A stretch of 64,000 bases of DNA from Bacilli bacterium (GTDB lineage: Bacteria; Bacillota_I; Bacilli_A; RFN20; CAG-288). Below the pieces are notes generated by a model, which saw only the letters and a program-made list of their open reading frames with translations, was not told the DNA's origin and did no database searches. The stretch spans positions 812,931 through 876,930 of the forward strand of contig JALCLG010000001.1 in the NCBI GenBank assembly GCA_022647725.1. Direction: 5' to 3'. The translations under genes were made by a program, and so were the position numbers. The stretch's first letter is position 1. Every line of letters begins with the position of its first letter. Positions 1-9,364 of this stretch are shown piece by piece.

Positions 1-2
1 TT

Positions 3-1676
3 TTGGATAACGTGCTTCTTCCCTACTTCGCTAAGGATAAGAAGAAGGCTCAAGAGGTTCTCTCCCAATTAGGGTTAGAGAACAATCTTCTTCAGAACGC
101 CTCTTCACTTTCTTCCGGAGAGAAGCAGCGGCTGGCCGTGGCTCGGTTAGGTTATTCTCTCAATGATATCGTCCTTTTGGATGAACCTTTCTCGAACCTC
201 GATAACAGGAATGCTGCCTTCATCTGTTCCTATCTTCTTACTCTCAGCAAGGAGCATGTGGTCTTAGTCGTCTCTCATGACAGTCTGGATCCGGACTTTG
301 TTTCGCAATGCACGGTGCTAACCTTAAAAGACGGCAAGCTCTCCCTTCTTCAGCAAGGCAAAGAGCCAAGTCCCTCTGAAAACCGTTTTCATCAGGGGAT
401 TCCTAAGGAATCTCTTTGGCGGCTTTCCTGGCAGGCCTTTTCTCATAACAAAGGCTTCTTCCTTGTGCTGACCATTCTCTTCACGGCTTTCTTTACGGCT
501 TTTTCTTCTTTGTGGATGATTGCGGACTCTTTTAAGACCCAGCAAGAATACGGTCTTTCTCTTCGCTATCAGGAAATCACCTATGAGAATTATCTTTCTT
601 CTTCCCCAAGCTATGCCATTACAATCAAGGATCCAAGCAGCCTGTCTCGCTTTGAAAAGAACACGGCCTATTATTACGATCCGACCCTGTCTGCCATTGC
701 CAGTCCTTATACGGCGGATATGACTTTTTCGGGTGTCGCGGAGATTCAGACGGCAACCTTTTCTTCCGATGCTTTTGTTTCCCACGGCCTGACGTTAGCC
801 AAAGAAGAGGATGCCCTCTTAGGGCGTTATCCTCAGAACGATAAGGAATGCCTGATTTCAGATATCTCCTATCAACGGTTAAGATCCGGTCTGATGACCC
901 AGGAATCCCTTTCCCAAAGCGCGGCCGGAAAGAAGATTCTGTCCTCTTATCAGCTGAGCAACGCTCTTCTCGTTGTGGGCGTCTATCAAGGGACGCTCAG
1001 CCAGGGCTTCCATGACCGTTTGGCGGCAGTCAATACTGCTTCATCGTCGCTCCTGAATTCTTATGGCTTCAGATATCTATCCGTTTTTACGCTTACGCAG
1101 ACAACCAACGGACAGGGAATCTATTTGATTGAAAACACGACGGATAATCGCCAGGCCATTACTCTTGAGGATGTCGCCGATACGCTGAATTCCGAAGTCA
1201 ATAATCCGATTGTCAACACGGATAAGGAAGGCAAAGCCGTGCTTCAAAATTATGTTCGAGACGCCACCTCCCTGTTCTCCTATGGAGTACTATTCGTTTT
1301 GCTGTCTGGTTTACTGGTTCTCCTTTCGTCGCTGGGCTTTTTTGCCTTGTCAAAACGGCAATATCTCCTGCGCCGGGTTGCCGGAGAATCCCGAAAGAGG
1401 CAAATTGAAGGACCGACTGGCTGTTATTTGATGATTTTGGTCTCCTCCGCTCTTTTGGCTTTTCTCAACACCGGGATCTACCGGCTTTGCCTGAATCATT
1501 ATTTGTCGGTAACGATTTCCCAATCGGCGGCAAGATATCTCATCTTCAGTCCGCTTTCCTTCGTAACGGAAGTCGGCTTGGTCCTTGGCGGAACACTGAT
1601 TTTCTTCCTTGTTCTTTGCTATCTTCTCTCACCTAAGGATCTGTCAAAGAGAATCTATCAGATAAAGGAAAAATAA
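3..1676 (+). CDS. ABC exporter, fused ATPase-permease (5' end outside window)
   Basis: The gene is cut by the window start: the first visible residues (LDNVLLP) match the region after the Q-loop, so Walker A lies upstream. The ABC signature LSSGEKQRLAVARL (about residues 36-49) is followed by Walker B VLLDEPFSNLD and the H-loop VSHD. A hydrophobic segment near residues 150-175, a long extracytoplasmic domain and further membrane segments near 425-450, 475-495 and 520-545 follow, the layout of MacB/FtsX-like exporters with ATPase and permease fused. It is followed after 2 bp by a second gene of the same design, so the two probably form one transporter. The substrate is unknown; self-protection against peptides is a common role of such pairs (inference). 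Confidence 0.85.
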   Translation: MDNVLLPYFAKDKKKAQEVLSQLGLENNLLQNASSLSSGEKQRLAVARLGYSLNDIVLLDEPFSNLDNRNAAFICSYLLTLSKEHVVLVVSHDSLDPDFVSQCTVLTLKDGKLSLLQQGKEPSPSENRFHQGIPKESLWRLSWQAFSHNKGFFLVLTILFTAFFTAFSSLWMIADSFKTQQEYGLSLRYQEITYENYLSSSPSYAITIKDPSSLSRFEKNTAYYYDPTLSAIASPYTADMTFSGVAEIQTATFSSDAFVSHGLTLAKEEDALLGRYPQNDKECLISDISYQRLRSGLMTQESLSQSAAGKKILSSYQLSNALLVVGVYQGTLSQGFHDRLAAVNTASSSLLNSYGFRYLSVFTLTQTTNGQGIYLIENTTDNRQAITLEDVADTLNSEVNNPIVNTDKEGKAVLQNYVRDATSLFSYGVLFVLLSGLLVLLSSLGFFALSKRQYLLRRVAGESRKRQIEGPTGCYLMILVSSALLAFLNTGIYRLCLNHYLSVTISQSAARYLIFSPLSFVTEVGLVLGGTLIFFLVLCYLLSPKDLSKRIYQIKEK

Positions 1677-1678
1677 TC

Positions 1679-3748
1679 ATGAAAGTCATCGGTCTTTCCC
1701 TACAGATAGGGTCTCGTCAGCTCGTCTCCAATCTCTCCTTTTCTGTCGGCACCGGTCTTTTTTGGATCGACGGTCCTTCAGGCTGTGGAAAGTCAACCTT
1801 GATGAATTCGCTGAGAGGGATGAGAAAGCCGGACAAAGGAGACGTTTTTCTCAACGGGAAAAACCTTTACTCTCTTCCCGAAAAAGACAAAGAAGCGCTG
1901 CTGACAAGTCAAGTGTCCTACGCAGGACAGGAACCCTCGCTGTTGGGAGACTTTTCTCTTGAGGACAATTTGAAAGCCGTCCTTTCTCCGGAGGAACTTG
2001 TTCAAAGCAAACACTGGATTGATGCTTTCTGTTTTGGTGAGTTTGTTCAAAAGAAGATTCGTTATTTAAGCGGCGGAGAAAGACAGAAAGCGGAACTTAT
2101 CTTGGCTTTGTCCAAGGAAGCCAGCCTGTATTGTTTTGATGAACCCTTCGCCTCTCTCGATAAAGCCAGCAAAGAGATGCTGGTAACGTATCTGAATACT
2201 CTTTCCCAGCAGAAAACAGTTCTTCTCATCAATCATGACGTAGCTCTTCAGGGCCTTCAGATCACCGGAAAAATGATTTTCAGTCCTGACGGGATCCAAT
2301 TAGAATCCATGGATTCCCCGGAACCGAATTGTCCTCCTGAACCGCTGCCAAAACCCAAGAAGGGTCTTTCTCGCCTTGCCCTGAAAAGCCTGTTGAACTA
2401 TGACAAAGCCATGTCGTTCTTCAAAATCGTTCTTTCATTCGGACTGGTTTGTCTTTTTTGTCTGGGAATGGGATTCACCAACACCAAGTCTAAGTTTCAG
2501 ATAGACCTCATCTCCGCTGCAGCCGATCCGTTTGCCTATATCGGCTGCTTTTATCAGGGCACGGATACGACGCCCTCCGATACGTATTCTTTAGAAAAGA
2601 AAAACAACGGCTTCGAGCTTTATTCCTTGGGCGGAATCGTTTCTAATATCTATCTTACGAACAACCTGAGTGAGGATAAAGTCCTCTGCTTCACAAACGA
2701 TTCTCAGTTTTATCAGACACCGGAACTCCTTATTGGAGAAAAGTCGATTCCGGTTGTTTACCTGACCGAAAACGAAGTGACGGGTCCGGTGTCACAATGC
2801 CAAAAAGTAAGGCTTCTTCTCGATGACTATCAGAAAGGCACTCTGTTTGAGACAAGCGAATCTCTTTTGGAAGAGATGATGAGGGCCGATGTTTTTGCCG
2901 GAGTCAAAAACGATCAGGGGAAATCCCTTTTTGATCTGCTGTCGTTCCTTTATTTTAACGGCACGGAGTTCAGTTTTTCTTCTTTGGATGGGAAAGCCTC
3001 TCCTGTCCCTATTACCATCAGTCAATCCCAAGAGGATTCCTGCACGTCCAAGCTTTTCCCGGCCGGCGGCAAGGCAGCTTTGACAACCTTCGGTCAGACA
3101 GATTATTGGATTTCGTTTGTTCCTGAAACCGGATCGGATTTAAGTTTGGTTCTCAGCGTCAAGGCTTACAAAGACATTCTCCAAAAGAACAGTCCTTCGT
3201 ATTTTTTCTTCTACTTTGACAAAAAAACACTATCGAGCTTGTCTCCTTCTTTTCATACAGCCGATACCATCAAGAACGAAACGGATCAGCGGGCCGTTTT
3301 CCTTTCCTACTGGATCGGTTTCTCCTGCCTTCTGGTCCTGGAAGTCTTTTTCGTCATTCTGACAATCCGGGGCAAAAAGAAAGAAAACCGTTCGCTTCGA
3401 CTGGCCTTGATGAATCAAGGCAGGCCTCTTCGCCGTTTCCGTCTTGTTGTTTTGATTCATTCGGTCATTCTTTATCTTCCGTCACTGATTTTCGGCTTCC
3501 TTTTTTATCCTCTGCTGGCAATCCCGTATGCCAACGATGCCGCCATGAAGTTATCTTATCAGCCGGTAGAAGGCTTTTATTATTACTCTCAGGAACCCAA
3601 GAATCCTTACTATGACGGGATTTTTAGTCCGGTCCAGCAATTCACTTTCGAAGGTTTGTTCTTCTTGATTCTTTTTGTTTTTCTGCTATTGGTTTCTTTG
3701 GAAACGTGGGAGACGGAAAGGACCTCTTTTTCCCAGCAGAAAAAGTAG
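1679..3748 (+). CDS. ABC exporter, fused ATPase-permease
   Basis: This 689-residue protein has Walker A GPSGCGKST near residue 35, signature YLSGGERQKAELI near 130, Walker B CFDEPFASLD and an H-loop INHD, so the N-terminal ATPase is complete. The C-terminal part has membrane segments near residues 247-267, 543-565, 590-615 and 660-680 with a roughly 270-residue extracytoplasmic domain between the first two, as in MacB-type permeases. The ATG follows the previous stop by 2 bp with a purine-rich stretch upstream, so it is co-transcribed and likely forms a heterodimer with that protein. It ends 6 bp before a convergent regulator gene. Family call is firm; substrate cannot be read from sequence. 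Confidence 0.88.
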   Translation: MKVIGLSLQIGSRQLVSNLSFSVGTGLFWIDGPSGCGKSTLMNSLRGMRKPDKGDVFLNGKNLYSLPEKDKEALLTSQVSYAGQEPSLLGDFSLEDNLKAVLSPEELVQSKHWIDAFCFGEFVQKKIRYLSGGERQKAELILALSKEASLYCFDEPFASLDKASKEMLVTYLNTLSQQKTVLLINHDVALQGLQITGKMIFSPDGIQLESMDSPEPNCPPEPLPKPKKGLSRLALKSLLNYDKAMSFFKIVLSFGLVCLFCLGMGFTNTKSKFQIDLISAAADPFAYIGCFYQGTDTTPSDTYSLEKKNNGFELYSLGGIVSNIYLTNNLSEDKVLCFTNDSQFYQTPELLIGEKSIPVVYLTENEVTGPVSQCQKVRLLLDDYQKGTLFETSESLLEEMMRADVFAGVKNDQGKSLFDLLSFLYFNGTEFSFSSLDGKASPVPITISQSQEDSCTSKLFPAGGKAALTTFGQTDYWISFVPETGSDLSLVLSVKAYKDILQKNSPSYFFFYFDKKTLSSLSPSFHTADTIKNETDQRAVFLSYWIGFSCLLVLEVFFVILTIRGKKKENRSLRLALMNQGRPLRRFRLVVLIHSVILYLPSLIFGFLFYPLLAIPYANDAAMKLSYQPVEGFYYYSQEPKNPYYDGIFSPVQQFTFEGLFFLILFVFLLLVSLETWETERTSFSQQKK

Positions 3749-3753
3749 TTTCC

Positions 3754-4401
3754 TTAGTCTGACGGTTTGGGTCTGGGAATCCTCTCCAGGAGCTCTTCCA
3801 TCGGACAGCCTAAGACCTTGCTTAAGGCAAAGAGCGTCTCGGCTTTAGCTTTGTTGATATCCTTCTGGCGCTGCTCATACTGCTGGAGGGTCCGTTTAGG
3901 GATCTGACTTCGCCGGCTCAGCTCTGCCTGAGAGATACCCATTCTTTGCCGGGCTCTTTTCAGGGCTGTCTCGGGGTTCTTTTCACTCAGCAGACGATTC
4001 AGATGATCACAGAACTGATGGATATCCATTTCATGGTAGGGGTCAAACATGGCCACGACCTTTTCGACAGGGACGTTTTCCTCAATCTCCTGAAACGACA
4101 GAGTAGAATACCACTGATAGTAGCAAAGAGCCCAGCCCGCCCAGTATTCCGGTGCTGTTTTCAGAGCAGCAAAGCCGGGAATGTCAGGTAGCTTCTTTCC
4201 GTAGACATCGTAAACCAGCTCCGCGCCCGAGGTTCCGGCGACTATCTTCGGGAAACCGCTGGCAAAGTCATGGGAAAGCGGGCTGGCAAGGAAACGGTCA
4301 TAGAACGGCCGTAACCCCACGCTTTGGGCAGCAAAAGCAAAGGCTGTTCCCAGATGTTCCTGGGCAGGGCCCAGAAAACAGCTATCGTAAGCGGAAACTA
4401 T
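3754..4401 (-). CDS. XRE-family regulator with an apparent ATA start codon
   Basis: The C-terminal 65 residues form an XRE helix-turn-helix (RMGISQAELSRRSQIPKRT). The N-terminal part carries PEYWAGWALCYYQWYS, typical from my knowledge of a widespread Bacillota regulator family. The first standard start is GTG at 4320, but the open frame continues upstream for 27 codons reading IVSAYDSCFLGPAQEHLG, which resembles the normal N-terminus of this family. A strong AAGGAGGG (4411-4418) lies 9 nt before ATA at 4401-4399, and no ATG, GTG or TTG exists between the in-frame stop (4410-4408) and 4320. Either ATA initiates weakly or the start was mutated from ATG. A 16-bp palindrome lies just upstream. 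Confidence 0.72.
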   Translation of the reverse strand: MVSAYDSCFLGPAQEHLGTAFAFAAQSVGLRPFYDRFLASPLSHDFASGFPKIVAGTSGAELVYDVYGKKLPDIPGFAALKTAPEYWAGWALCYYQWYSTLSFQEIEENVPVEKVVAMFDPYHEMDIHQFCDHLNRLLSEKNPETALKRARQRMGISQAELSRRSQIPKRTLQQYEQRQKDINKAKAETLFALSKVLGCPMEELLERIPRPKPSD

Positions 4402-4430
4402 TTTCTGTCACCCTCCTTGCTCTTCAGGAA

Positions 4431-4446
4431 TACTCCTATAGGAGTA
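4431..4446. promoter_or_regulatory. 16-bp perfect palindrome, likely operator of the XRE gene
   Basis: TACTCCTATAGGAGTA is a perfect inverted repeat placed 12 bp upstream of the Shine-Dalgarno sequence of the XRE regulator. Size, symmetry and position fit an autoregulatory binding site for a dimeric helix-turn-helix protein. Binding is inferred, not shown. Confidence 0.6.
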
Positions 4447-4500
4447 CTTTTCAAGCCTCAACCTAAAATATTCTTTCTGACTGTCTTCTTGTCTTCTCTG

Positions 4501-7500
4501 TTATTTGTTTAAGTAATCCGTCAGGACCTGCTTCGTCTTCTCGGCATCGATCGGTTTGGTCAGGTGGGCATTCATGCCGGCCTGCTGTCCCTTCTCGATG
4601 GCATCGTTGAAGGCATCGGCCGTCATGGCGATGATCGGAACCGTCTTGCTGTCTTCTTTCGCCAGAGCCCGGATCTGCCGTGTGGCCTCATAGCCATCCA
4701 TGATCGGCATCTGGATATCCATCAGCACCGCTTGGTAGGTATGGACCGGCGCCTGATTGAAAAGATCGACGGCTTCCTTGCCGTTCTTGGCCCAGTCGGC
4801 GGATAAGCCGAAGGAACCTAAGATACGCTCCGTGATCTCGGCATTGATCTCATTGTCTTCGGCTAAGAGAATCTTGCCCTGCAAGGCGGAGGTCTTCAAA
4901 GGAGGGGCTTTTTCTGTGGCGGCTTTGTCGGTAAGGCTTTCCTTGTATTTCGGATCCCGGGTGGCATCCGGGACGATGAGGTTGACTTGGATGGTCGTTC
5001 CTTTGCCTAACTGGCTTCTCACCTCAATGGTGCCGTTCATCAGTCCGACCAGACGTTTGACGATCGATAACCCCAGACCGGTGCCGGTCATCCCTTTGGG
5101 CCGGTACGGGTTATCCAGTTCCTGGGTGAAAGGCTGGAACAGCCTCTTCTGGAAAGCCTCGCTCATGCCGATGCCGGTATCGCTGACAATCATGCCCATC
5201 CGCATCTGAGCGTTCGGAAGCAGTTCGCTGTCCGAGGTATAGGTCACCGTGCCGCCTTCCGGCGTGTATTTGATGGCATTGGAAAGGAGGTTGAGGAGAA
5301 TCTGATTGATGCGGGTGATGTCGCAGACGGCACAGCCGTCATTCTCATGGACCCGTTTCTGAACAATAAAGGTAAGGCCTTTGGCTTTGGCCATCGGCTC
5401 TCCGATGTTGCGGATGTTCCGCTCATGCTCTTCATACGGATAGGGTTCCGGATGAAGCTCAATCCGGCCGCTGTCGATTTTGGAGATATCCAGAACATCG
5501 TTGATGAGACTCAAAAGGAACATATTGGCGGAGGAGATCTTGGAAAGGTCGTCCTTCAGCTTCTCCCGGTTATCGATATCCTGGAGAGCGAAGTCCGACA
5601 TGTTCTTGATGATGTTGATCGGGGTCCGGATGTCGTGGGAGATCCGGCTGACGAAATCGCTCTTGGCATGGTTAGCCTCTTCAGCTATCGCCAGGGCATT
5701 CTTCAGCTTGACGAGATAATCCTGCTCCCGGTTATAGGCTTCCGTGATATCGGTTCTGAGATAGACGGCGAGATCCTGCTTATGGTCCAACCAACCGACC
5801 TGCACCAGCTTCCGGGTGCTGTTTCCTTCTTCGAGATAAGGGAAAGAATAACTGTATTTTCCGCTCTTCTTGAGGGAGTCGTGAATCGTGGCCAGATCCG
5901 TCAGTGCTAAAAACTGCTTCTTGTCGTCCGGAGTAGGCAGGCCCAGGCTAATCAGCCGTATAAACTGGGCATAGGAGTAGGCAAAGTTGCTGAAGAAGCC
6001 CAGCTTCGTCATTTCCCGGTTGAGGTTGCGGATGGTCAGAGAAGAACGGCGGAAATCAACGATGGCCACGTAATCCAGTTTCTGTTCCGTGATATAACGG
6101 ATCATTTGCTCATCTTTCTTCTGTTCCGTGATATCCAAGGAATAGCCGAAAGCCTCAACATCGCCGGTGGTCGGGTTCTCGACCATGTTGATAATGATCT
6201 GATGCCACAGGATATCGCCGTTATCCAAAGTGAGAGGATGGTCGAAGGAAAGATAAGAGTTCCCCTTACGGAAAGCTTCCAACAAGGCCTGCGATTGAAG
6301 CTGGGGTGGCACGTTCTTCTTGGTTTCCTCGTCGGGGATGACATTCTCAAGAGCTGCGGCAATGCAGCCGGCGTTTTTGCCATGAATAAGCTGGGTAATG
6401 ATAGGCATGGTTGAGGAGAGATCCGTGAGATTGTCCTGGGTGAGATTGAGAGTGAAAGACGTGACGGCACTGGGGAAGAAAGAGGTGTAATCTTTGATCT
6501 TCTGTTCGAATTCCGCTTCCCGTCTCTTGGCCTGGGTAGCATCGTTGAAGAGAAGATAGGCGGTCTTGGATCCGTCTTTCTCTTCGGTGGCCTGACCGAT
6601 GGCAGAAAGCCAGAAATAATCGGAGTTGGTGTTACCATGGGTCCGATAGGTGTATTCGGTATGGTTCTTCTCTGAGAAGAGCTCTTTGAGGGAATCCTGC
6701 ACCAGCTACAGATCATCAGGATGAGTACGCTCCTTCAAGAGCTCCTCAAAATCACTTTCCCGGATGTTGTCTTCGGTGTTGGAAGCAATCTTTCCCAAGG
6801 CCTGATTGGTCATCACGACATGGATCGTCGAGCTGCCTTTCTCTTTGCGGAGCACCAGCAGTCCGGCCGGAATGCCGCGGATGGCGGCTTCCAAAGAATC
6901 GGTCCGGGCTTCCTTCTTCTCCCGTTCCCACTGCTTTTCATAAATGTCGGTGACATCGCTCTGAGTTCCTAATAACAGTGTCTTGCTGTCATCCAGCCAG
7001 ACAATGGTGGCTTTCTTATAAAGAATCTTCCCATCCGGACTTAAGGAACGGAAGACAAAGGTATCGCTGTTCTTCTCCGCCATCCTTTTGCAAAGAAAAT
7101 CCAACTGAGTATGCTGACGGAAAAGAGCCCGATCAACCGGGTATACCCAATGATTGAGGACATTCTCGTAATTGGCATCGTAAGGCTTTTCCGGTGAGGC
7201 ATCCAAGGATTTTTCCTTGATCTTGGAAAGGCTCTTCAAGGTATAGGTGCGGCTTAACGGATCAAGAACCAGGATGACATCATAATTAGCCTGACTGAGG
7301 CAGGAAAGGACGTTATCATCAATCTGACGGCCGGTGATATCGCTGAAGCCTAAGAGAGCCTCGACATCATTGGTGCTGGGGTTCTTAGCCAAAATGATGC
7401 TGACGCTGATCCAGACCCGCCGGTTCTGATGGCTGATTGTCGGAAAGTCGTAGGTGACGGCCGTATCGCCTTTCTGGAAGTCTGTCATCAGCTTCTGACG

Positions 7501-9234
7501 ATAGCTCTTGGCGGGGAACAGGGCAGACAGTTTCGGATCGGAAATGTTCTTTTTTATGGCTAAGAACAGTTCATCTGCCGTCTTGGGGATAGACTCGGAG
7601 TGGGTTAAAGGAGTCGTACCAAAAATATCCAATACCTGATTCTTGCTGAGATTAAGACGGTAGTTGCCTAAGGTATCTGGGTGGATGACCATGAACTGAC
7701 GGTACAGCGTGTTGAAACGCTGTTCGTTCATTCGCTCTGACGTCACATCCTGAGCAAAGCCGGTGGCCGAGACAACCTTTCCGGTAGCATCCTTGATGCC
7801 GGTCAGACTGATATGTTCGCAGTGGAATCCCTGCATCGTTTTCTTAGGATCATACTAGACATCCACGCTCTTGGACGGGACACCTCTGCCAATCTCCTGA
7901 TAGGCATGTCTAAGATCATCGCTGCTTTTTGAGGTCAGAATGGACAAGAGAGACGATAAGGGATGACTGACTCCGGTGGAAGCAATATCCTCGCCCACCT
8001 GTTGAGCAATGAAAGAATTGCTTTTTCCCATGACATAGCCGTCATCATCGAAATGATACGTCCAGACCCCCAGATCCGCTCCGGCCACGGCTTTATCATA
8101 AAGTTCATGCGAGACCCGCAAGTCTTCTTCCTTGGTCTTCTCATCGGTGATTTCATTGACAAAGAGGAAGGCCGAGACTTCCCCATTTGCAATCCGGGTC
8201 TGAATTCTTCACCGGTACCAGTGATAGCTATCCTGGCCGGGTTTCTTCTGCCGGTATTCGATGGTGAAGAGAGCCTTCTCTTTCATACAGACCGACATCA
8301 CCTTGGCCAGAGCCATCTTATCTTCTAAAGGGATCTCTCCCATATTCCGATACGCGGAAGCATCTAAGGTCGTTAAGTCCGTGCCTAAGATTTCCTTCAT
8401 CTGGGCATTGGTGGCCAAAGCAATCGCCTTGCCATCCTTCAGACGGAAAACACCGATGCCGCCAGGAAGATTGGTCAGAGTGGAATCCAACGTCTTGTTA
8501 TCTAACTCCAGGGATAGCTCATGTTCCTTGGACTCCGTGACGTCTTTGGCAAAGATGGCCATTGCTTTTCTGCCATGCCAGGACATCTCCTGGCAGCGGA
8601 TGCTGAACCATTTATGGGAGGCTTCTGAATAGGAGGCATCCGTTTGATAGGTTCCGTTCTTCATCAAGGCCACCGAGCACCATTGGCAAGGAGATTTCAA
8701 TCCATTGATGAATGTATAACAGGGAAGAATCGCTAATTTTTCCTTTTTCCACGTAGCCAAAGCAGCCGCGTTGGCGTAGAGAAGCTGAAAGCTATCTTTC
8801 TCAATGACGTAGATGTTGTAGGCGGTACCGTTGAGCAGGAAGTTGTGTTCTTCAGTCTCCAAGGAGGCGTTGGTGAGGTTGACCAGAATGATCGGATCCT
8901 TGCCTTTTTCGCCGATGATCTTTGCCTGAGCATGAACCCAAATGAAACCTTTGGTGGCATGGGTCAGACGATAGGAGATACTGTTCTCTTTCTTTCGTGA
9001 GAACAGCAATTCTTTGATAGAGGCTTCGACGAAAGGACGATCCACATCCAAAACGACTTCAATGGCATCCTCTTGGATGATGGCTTCATATTCTTCTTTT
9101 GTCAGACCGGAAAAAGCAGGAATTCCCTTGGAAAAGTAAAGCGTCTTCAGTTTACCGGAAGTAAGCCGATAAAGAACAAAATGACCGGGCATGGTAGCTT
9201 CAATGGCAGCCAGATTCTTCGGAGTTAGTTGCAT
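4501..9234 (-). pseudogene. Giant multi-PAS hybrid sensor histidine kinase with three in-frame stops
   Basis: One uninterrupted frame runs from ATG 9234 (preceded by GGAAAGGATAAGA) to TAA 4501 and would encode about 1,577 residues. It contains TGA at 8211-8209, TAG at 7857-7855 and TAG at 6708-6706. PAS-like modules occupy the first two thirds (for example HPDDL, CRQ/DVTSE-type ends). The last part has a HisKA box SRISHDIRTP, an ATP-binding domain (N box LLNLLSNAIKY, DTGIGMS, GTGLGLS) and a receiver domain (AEDNEINAEI, phospho-acceptor in LMDIQMPIMDG, TKPID). Sequence on both sides of each stop is well-conserved PAS sequence with no indel. It is therefore a recent pseudogene, a recoded gene, or carries consensus errors. 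The fragments could also be expressed separately; the 6702-4501 piece keeps the whole kinase core. Confidence 0.82.
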
Positions 9235-9323
9235 TCTTATCCTTTCCAAAAAGGTCGCATGTCGATTTGAGAAACTCTCACTGCTTTATTAGCTGATTAT
9301 TCCTCTCGTTTTCACTTGAAAAT

Positions 9324-9352
9324 AGTATACAATTTCAAGCTTTTATAAACAA
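9324..9352 (-). promoter_or_regulatory. Sigma-A-type promoter of the PAS histidine kinase
   Basis: On the minus strand TTGTTT (9352-9347) is separated by 17 bp from TATACT (9329-9324), about 90 bp upstream of the kinase ATG. The -10 lies inside an imperfect inverted repeat (CTTGAAA ... TTTTCAAG), which might be a regulator site. Confidence 0.6.
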
Positions 9353-9364
9353 TACTTTGCTTTT

